Positions 59,701 through 64,000 of a stretch of 64,000 nt of DNA are shown here, piece after piece. How positions within the stretch are numbered: position 1 is the stretch's first letter; the number at the start of each line of letters is the position of its first letter. The position numbers were made by a program, and so were the translations under genes. The stretch is taken from assembly GCF_000213175.1 (NCBI RefSeq), contig NW_009799103.1, forward strand, positions 2,009,833 through 2,073,832. Reading direction: 5' to 3'. The notes under the pieces are model-generated. The model did no database searches, was not told the DNA's origin, and worked only from the letters and a program-made list of their open reading frames with translations. The stretch is from Neurospora tetrasperma FGSC 2508 (lineage: Eukaryota; Ascomycota; Sordariomycetes; Sordariales; Sordariaceae).

Positions 59701-61210
59701 TCCTTACTTATAATAGCCGTTTAATTGTACCTGATAAAGATAACCTATATATTCGTATTATCGATAAAATTTATTCAACGTTAGCTACGGCCTACCTTGG
59801 CCGTAATAAAATATAGGTAATTTTATTTCCTTAATATTAATAGCCTAGTATAGCGGAGGATATCGATTAATTCATTAAGAATTATATAATTTATAAGGTA
59901 AGTAAGGTCCTCCGGGATAAGATGCCCGGTAAGTTGTACCCTCTCCTACCGCCCGATAGGAAATGGACTTCGATTGTAATTAATTATAAAAAGATGCCTA
60001 AGGATAAATACGGTTTTAATAATACTCTAGTTATAGTAGACCGCTTAATAAAATCGTTATAAGTTATACTATTATAGAAAAGTTAATTATTTACAATATT
60101 ACCCGAATATACTACGAAGGGCCTTTTAGGATTTATAGTATACCCGAGGAAATAATTTCGGACTATAGTCCCTAATTTATATTTATATTTATAGACGAAA
60201 TATTTAAATTAACCGGTACAAAATGGAAGTTTGCTACCGCGGGCTATAATTAGATTATTAGTTAGGCCGAAGTTATGAATATTTATTTTAATTAGCGATT
60301 ATACTCCTTTATTAACTATTATTGAAATAATTAATTGGAAGCGATATCCGTACTAAATATAGTATAAAATAGCCTCCCCCAAGATAATATAGGTCTCTCC
60401 CCTTATAAAATTATATTCGGATATTTAATAAGAATGCCCTTCGATTAGGATACCCGTATAATTAATATTGGGTTTTATATTGAATAATTAATTAAAGAGT
60501 AAATTTAAAACTACGCTTAGCGTATTCGAGGATATGTAAATTATATTAAGGAGATAATATTAAAAGTATAGGAGGAGTAAGTTCGTTAGGCTAATAAGTA
60601 GAGGGACCCAAACTTCAATATCGGTAATAGAATTGTTATTATTAAGCGCCTCTAATCGATAACGATTCGCCCTAGTAATAAGTTCGATTTCTTTAATACT
60701 TGCAACTATTATAAGATTACCGGGAAAGTAGGTCATTCGTATCGGCTAGAACTCTCCAATGTTTAGAAAGGTTCCGACTTCTTCTATACGGATTATTTAG
60801 GGAAGTACGATAATAACCCTTTACCCGGCTAGTTAGCCGAGTGCTTCGGTTTGGTAAATATAGAGACGAATAAGGATTTTGAGTAGAAGGTCGAGAAGAT
60901 TAATACTTTTAAGATAATTAATAGTAAATTCCTTTATAATGCGGATTAGAGAGGCTGGGATCCTAATCCTGATTATTAGCTTACCTCTAACTTTAAATAC
61001 GCCCCGAAGCTCTTTAAGGATTTTTACAAGGCTAACCCGGATATTTTAAGACCCCCTAAACGGTTAATAAATTAATTAAATAAGGATTAGGAGGAGTACG
61101 ACGATAATAAACTACTAGAGTCATTGGGATTAAGGCGTTTAAGGAGGATTTTATATAAATAGGTAATTAGTAAGATTTATAGACGAATCTTTTGTAAAGG
61201 GGGGGGGTAA

Positions 61211-61591
61211 TATAACGGCGCCGGCCTAGCTATACTGCTATACCCGCTATACCCCTATAGAAGGACTATTATTACGAAGTGTCGGAAAGTACTACGAAGG
61301 TTAGAAGAACGAGTAATATAGACGGATCGTACTAAGGCTAGCCCAGATAGGCACTAGGCCTATTGAAGGTATTTACTCTTATTTATTATATAGGTGAAGG
61401 GGAATACGAGTAAAGGGATTAGTTATTAATAATCTGCATATGGGTCCTGCTGTCGCTTATATATTAGGGTATTTACTTGGGTTTACAACGTTTGTACCTA
61501 GTTCTCTTCTTCTTCTTCTCCTTACCTAAAATCTTCTGTTATAGATGGTATCTTAGCCCTGCCTTCTATTTCGCCATCCTGTGCCCTTGTA
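61211..61591 (+). repeat. Right LTR of H
   Basis: 381 bases, followed by GAATT. The same tracts as the left copy, with mainly transition differences. Confidence 0.88.
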
Positions 61592-62293
61592 GAATTGTAT
61601 AAAAGCAAAATAATTTCAAATTATACTAGTTACCGGCTATAAAGAAGTAAATCCAAATATTCGAAAATAAAGGAGTTTATACCTTCGTCCCCAAATCCCT
61701 AGATATAGAAGTTCTATTTAGAAAATAGGTATATAACGAAAAATATAATATTCATACTAAAAATTAGAAAGCCAGAGCTAGATAGGTAAATTATAATAAT
61801 TGCGAACAAGGCAACTGGGCGGTACAAGAAATCTACGCAACGGTAGTACACTCTATTAATATTGGACTCTTCTTAGCTGTTATAACTATAAATAATTACG
61901 AGTATTACTAATTTAATTTTAATACTATTTTTTTAAATACTTTTATCTCCAACGATACCTAATATTATATTGAGCAACCAACAACGCTTAAAAAGCCTAT
62001 ACCTAGTTATAACAAAGAAGACGTAGTCTACCAGCTTACTAAGGCTCTTTATAATTTTAAACGTTCCCTACTTTACTAATTTAATACCCTCGTACCAATA
62101 TTCAAAGAAATTAACTTTATCCTAGTCTCTATAAATTCTTACTTACTAACAAAGTACTAGGAGCGCTATTAGTCCTCTATATTAATAACCTTCTCGTTAC
62201 TATACTAATTGTGGCTACTATCAATTAAGTTAAAGACTAGTTGGCTAACCATTTCAAACTCAAAGAGTTGGGACAAATACGCACATTTCTAAA

Positions 62294-64000
62294 GAGTTAA
62301 CCTCCCCGCACGCACCCAAAACCTTGAGGTACGCACCCCCACCAAAAAACTGGGGCGGTTCAGCTGATGACACCTGACATTGAAATTCCCGTTTTTACCG
62401 GTAAAATTTCGTCTTTTCAATGCACGCAACATCGCTCTAACTTAACCATTTCTTTTCACCCTTTTTCACACGGCCAGTTACACGCATTTACACCAGCACC
62501 AGCACCAGCACTCTACACGCTTTTACACCAGCACTTTATACGTATCTACAATAATACTCTATACTCTACACTATACTCAACGTACGTAAAGTTATCGTAT
62601 TCAAATGATTTTTAGTCTAATTATTCGCTGTAAATGCCTTCTACCGTAACTGTACCCTCAAAACGCCCTCGTCGCACATCGCACTCCTCGAATAATACCT
62701 TTACTTCTAATACCTCCTTTAACCCCGATACAACATAGATTATACCAGCCGACGACCCCCTCTTCTCTCTCGAGCCCATTAATAACTACAATTAAATATA
62801 CGCCTAGTTCGTTACTTTCTACCGTCGTTATTGCTTTAGTATTTTAATTTAACGTAGTTAGAAGTATAATAAATTAGGCTATAAGGCGTATAATTCTATT
62901 GTTAAGGTAGTATTTCAATACGACTACGTAGAGTATCAACCTCAAGCCCCTCCCAATAACAATAATTCGAAGAAGCGCTCTATATCACGAAAGAAAGCTC
63001 GCTACTATCCGTTTAAAAATGTACTCCAGCTCAAAAAAAAGTACAGGATAGGGACGGACTGCCCGGGCTATAAACTTAACACACGAAGGCCATCCCCCGT
63101 TACGTACTCTAAAAGGCTATTTTATATTTTACATTAAAATATTTAAGCGGGAGGTTAACCCAAAAGCTAACTGCTTCATTAAAGACCTTCTATTATAACG
63201 AAATCTTATTATACAAATTATTTTCACAATAATTAAGGAAAAGTATCCTAATATTCCCTAAACTTATAAAGACTTCGATAATATACGCTAGTACGCTTAT
63301 TATACTCTAAAATAAGGCTATAATAATACCCAATCTTTTATTAAGCAGCTTTATAACAACTACTATAGCAATAACAGGGTATTATATTTAAGTATAAAGT
63401 TTTTAATAGTTATTATAATAATACCTTCCATTACGTATTTTAAGTAATTAACTATTAATATTAAATATAAAAGAGGTTTCTATATACTCTTTTACTTAAT
63501 ACAATATATAAGACTAACCGCTACTACCTTCCTTTAATATAAGGGGTAATCCTTATACCAGAAAGGACATCTATACCAATCTTTTAAATAATTATTAATA
63601 ACAAAAGGGAGGAGGGTTTTACCTTTTTAACCTAATATATTAAAAATGCGGCTAACGAATTCGAAATTCCTTACCCTTTAATAACTATAATTAACGGGGA
63701 TTCCCAACTTACCAATACCATCGACTAGACATTCCCTAATATATAGAGATAGCGCTATATATAATATATTAACTATAATATTATTAACTATCTCAAAAAA
63801 GATTAAGTACACGGTCCCTTACCCTCGTCATCTACCAAATCTTCACCCAACTACAATATAAAAGAGTAATATAATAAAGAAGATCTTAAAGAACTAAAGC
63901 GATATTACGCTCGAATATCGACTACTACTAGAGCTAAAGCGGGTCTCGATCCCTTACTAAATAAGGTCGCCAATACAACGTTAGTACTATTCTTTATATA
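62294..64000 (+). mobile_element. Mutator-like transposon MULE-b, left part, nested in G
   Basis: The Copia RT of G ends abruptly at about 62293 and a GAGTTAACCTCCCCGCACGC terminus starts, with two ACGCACCC boxes in the first 45 bases. The leader (62300-62630) is GC-normal with CACCAG repeats at 62491-62545. The transposase begins at 62634. The right end lies beyond the window, so TIR and duplication cannot be checked. Confidence 0.65.
62634..64000 (+). pseudogene. MULE-b transposase, broken and cut by the window end
   Basis: ATG at 62634 starts MPSTVTVPSKRPRR. A Cys-poor DNA-binding-like region with SKKRSISRKKARYYP follows at about 62970-63015 (FAR1/WRKY-like in this superfamily). The first catalytic block is near 63505-63530 (TIYKTNRY, the DxTYKTN motif with the Asp now Asn), and an INGDSQLTN block near 63695-63720 is the second-Asp region. 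Several TAG/TAA codons interrupt the frame. It is less decayed than MULE-a, fitting a young insertion. Confidence 0.7.

Larger units (their letters stand above)
35105..61591 (+). mobile_element. Gypsy chromovirus-type LTR retrotransposon H, with large nested insertions
   Basis: Two 381-base LTRs (35105-35485, 61211-61591) and the duplication GAATT (35100-35104, 61592-61596) prove both ends. A polypurine tract (about 61195-61208) precedes the right LTR. It inserted into the Copia element G, whose integrase and RT lie on either side. Parts: gag (about 35650-37500) with a zinc-knuckle-like end, a retropepsin region (about 56780-57100), reverse transcriptase (about 57980-58850), RNase H (about 58990-59350), integrase (about 59700-60500) and a chromodomain-like C-terminus (about 60880-61080). 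Between gag and protease lie the LINE, Helitron-2 and an unassigned segment. The structure is whole; the genes are broken by dozens of RIP changes. Confidence 0.85.
30597..62293 (+). mobile_element. Copia-type LTR retrotransposon G, with nested elements
   Basis: A 173-base LTR (30597-30769, TGTTGGTGGG to CTCACA) sits in the LTR of A'. The primer-binding site follows at once (30770-30781). Parts: gag (about 31150-32000), zinc-knuckle/protease part, integrase (about 33280-34050), then, after element H (35105-61591), reverse transcriptase (61597-62290). Copia order, with integrase before RT, identifies the superfamily. It also holds a B solo LTR (32030-32354). At 62294 it is cut by MULE-b; the right LTR is outside the window. 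The 5' end keeps near-normal GC; the rest is broken by many RIP changes. Confidence 0.8.

Overview
The window looks like a piece of a filamentous ascomycete (Pezizomycotina) genome with a very active RIP (repeat-induced point mutation) history. One ordinary nuclear gene of about 50% GC sits in a sea of AT-rich, TpA-rich, stop-riddled DNA. That DNA can still be recognised as LTR retrotransposons (Gypsy and Copia), a Tad1-like LINE, Helitrons, Mutator-like (MULE) transposons and a MITE. The excess of C-to-T and G-to-A differences between copies, and Gln/Trp codons turned into stops, are what RIP leaves. No tRNA, rRNA or CRISPR array was found. The species cannot be named from this sequence.

Layout. 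1-960: decayed DNA with no assignable gene. 961-3311: a gene island with the complete gene for mitochondrial threonine dehydratase (ILV1 type; ATG at 1428, one 129-base in-frame intron, 584 residues). 3312-9767: decayed DNA with several copies of a short gag-only LTR family (here 'A'), a solo LTR of family 'B', and the edge of a minus-strand LTR element ('C2'). 9768-12026: the 5' part of Helitron-1. 12027-24983: a minus-strand Gypsy element ('C') that carries a complete 8.3 kb Gypsy element ('F1', 12985-21317) and a B solo LTR. 24984-28592: the left part of a second F element ('F2'). 28593-30596: a minus-strand A element. 30597-62293: a Copia element ('G') split by a B solo LTR and by a Gypsy chromovirus ('H', 35105-61591). 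H is itself split by a Tad1-like LINE, the LINE by an 11.6 kb Helitron (Helitron-2), and the Helitron by a MULE. H also holds a MITE. 62294-64000: the left part of a second MULE that runs off the window.

The region is therefore a set of insertions within insertions, up to about a dozen layers deep: A3 > C2 > A4 > Helitron-1 > C > F2 > A' > G > H > LINE > Helitron-2 > MULE-a. Both flanks of the last four insertions (H into G, LINE into H, Helitron-2 into LINE, MULE-a into Helitron-2) lie inside the window. For the outer ones only the left half is visible. Perfect 5-base target duplications confirm A1 (AGAAA), F1 (CTATA), H (GAATT) and three B solo LTRs (TAGAA, ATTGC, ATACC).

Most worth a second look: (i) the gag-only A family, which shares its LTR termini with B and so may be moved by B's enzymes; (ii) two small extra reading frames in the Helitron, a C4 zinc-finger-like one upstream of the Rep/helicase gene and a 108-codon lysine-tailed one downstream; (iii) a segment of roughly 600 bases shared between the Helitron tail and the region just inside one LTR of F1; (iv) the in-frame intron of the threonine dehydratase gene, which holds a TGACTCA site.
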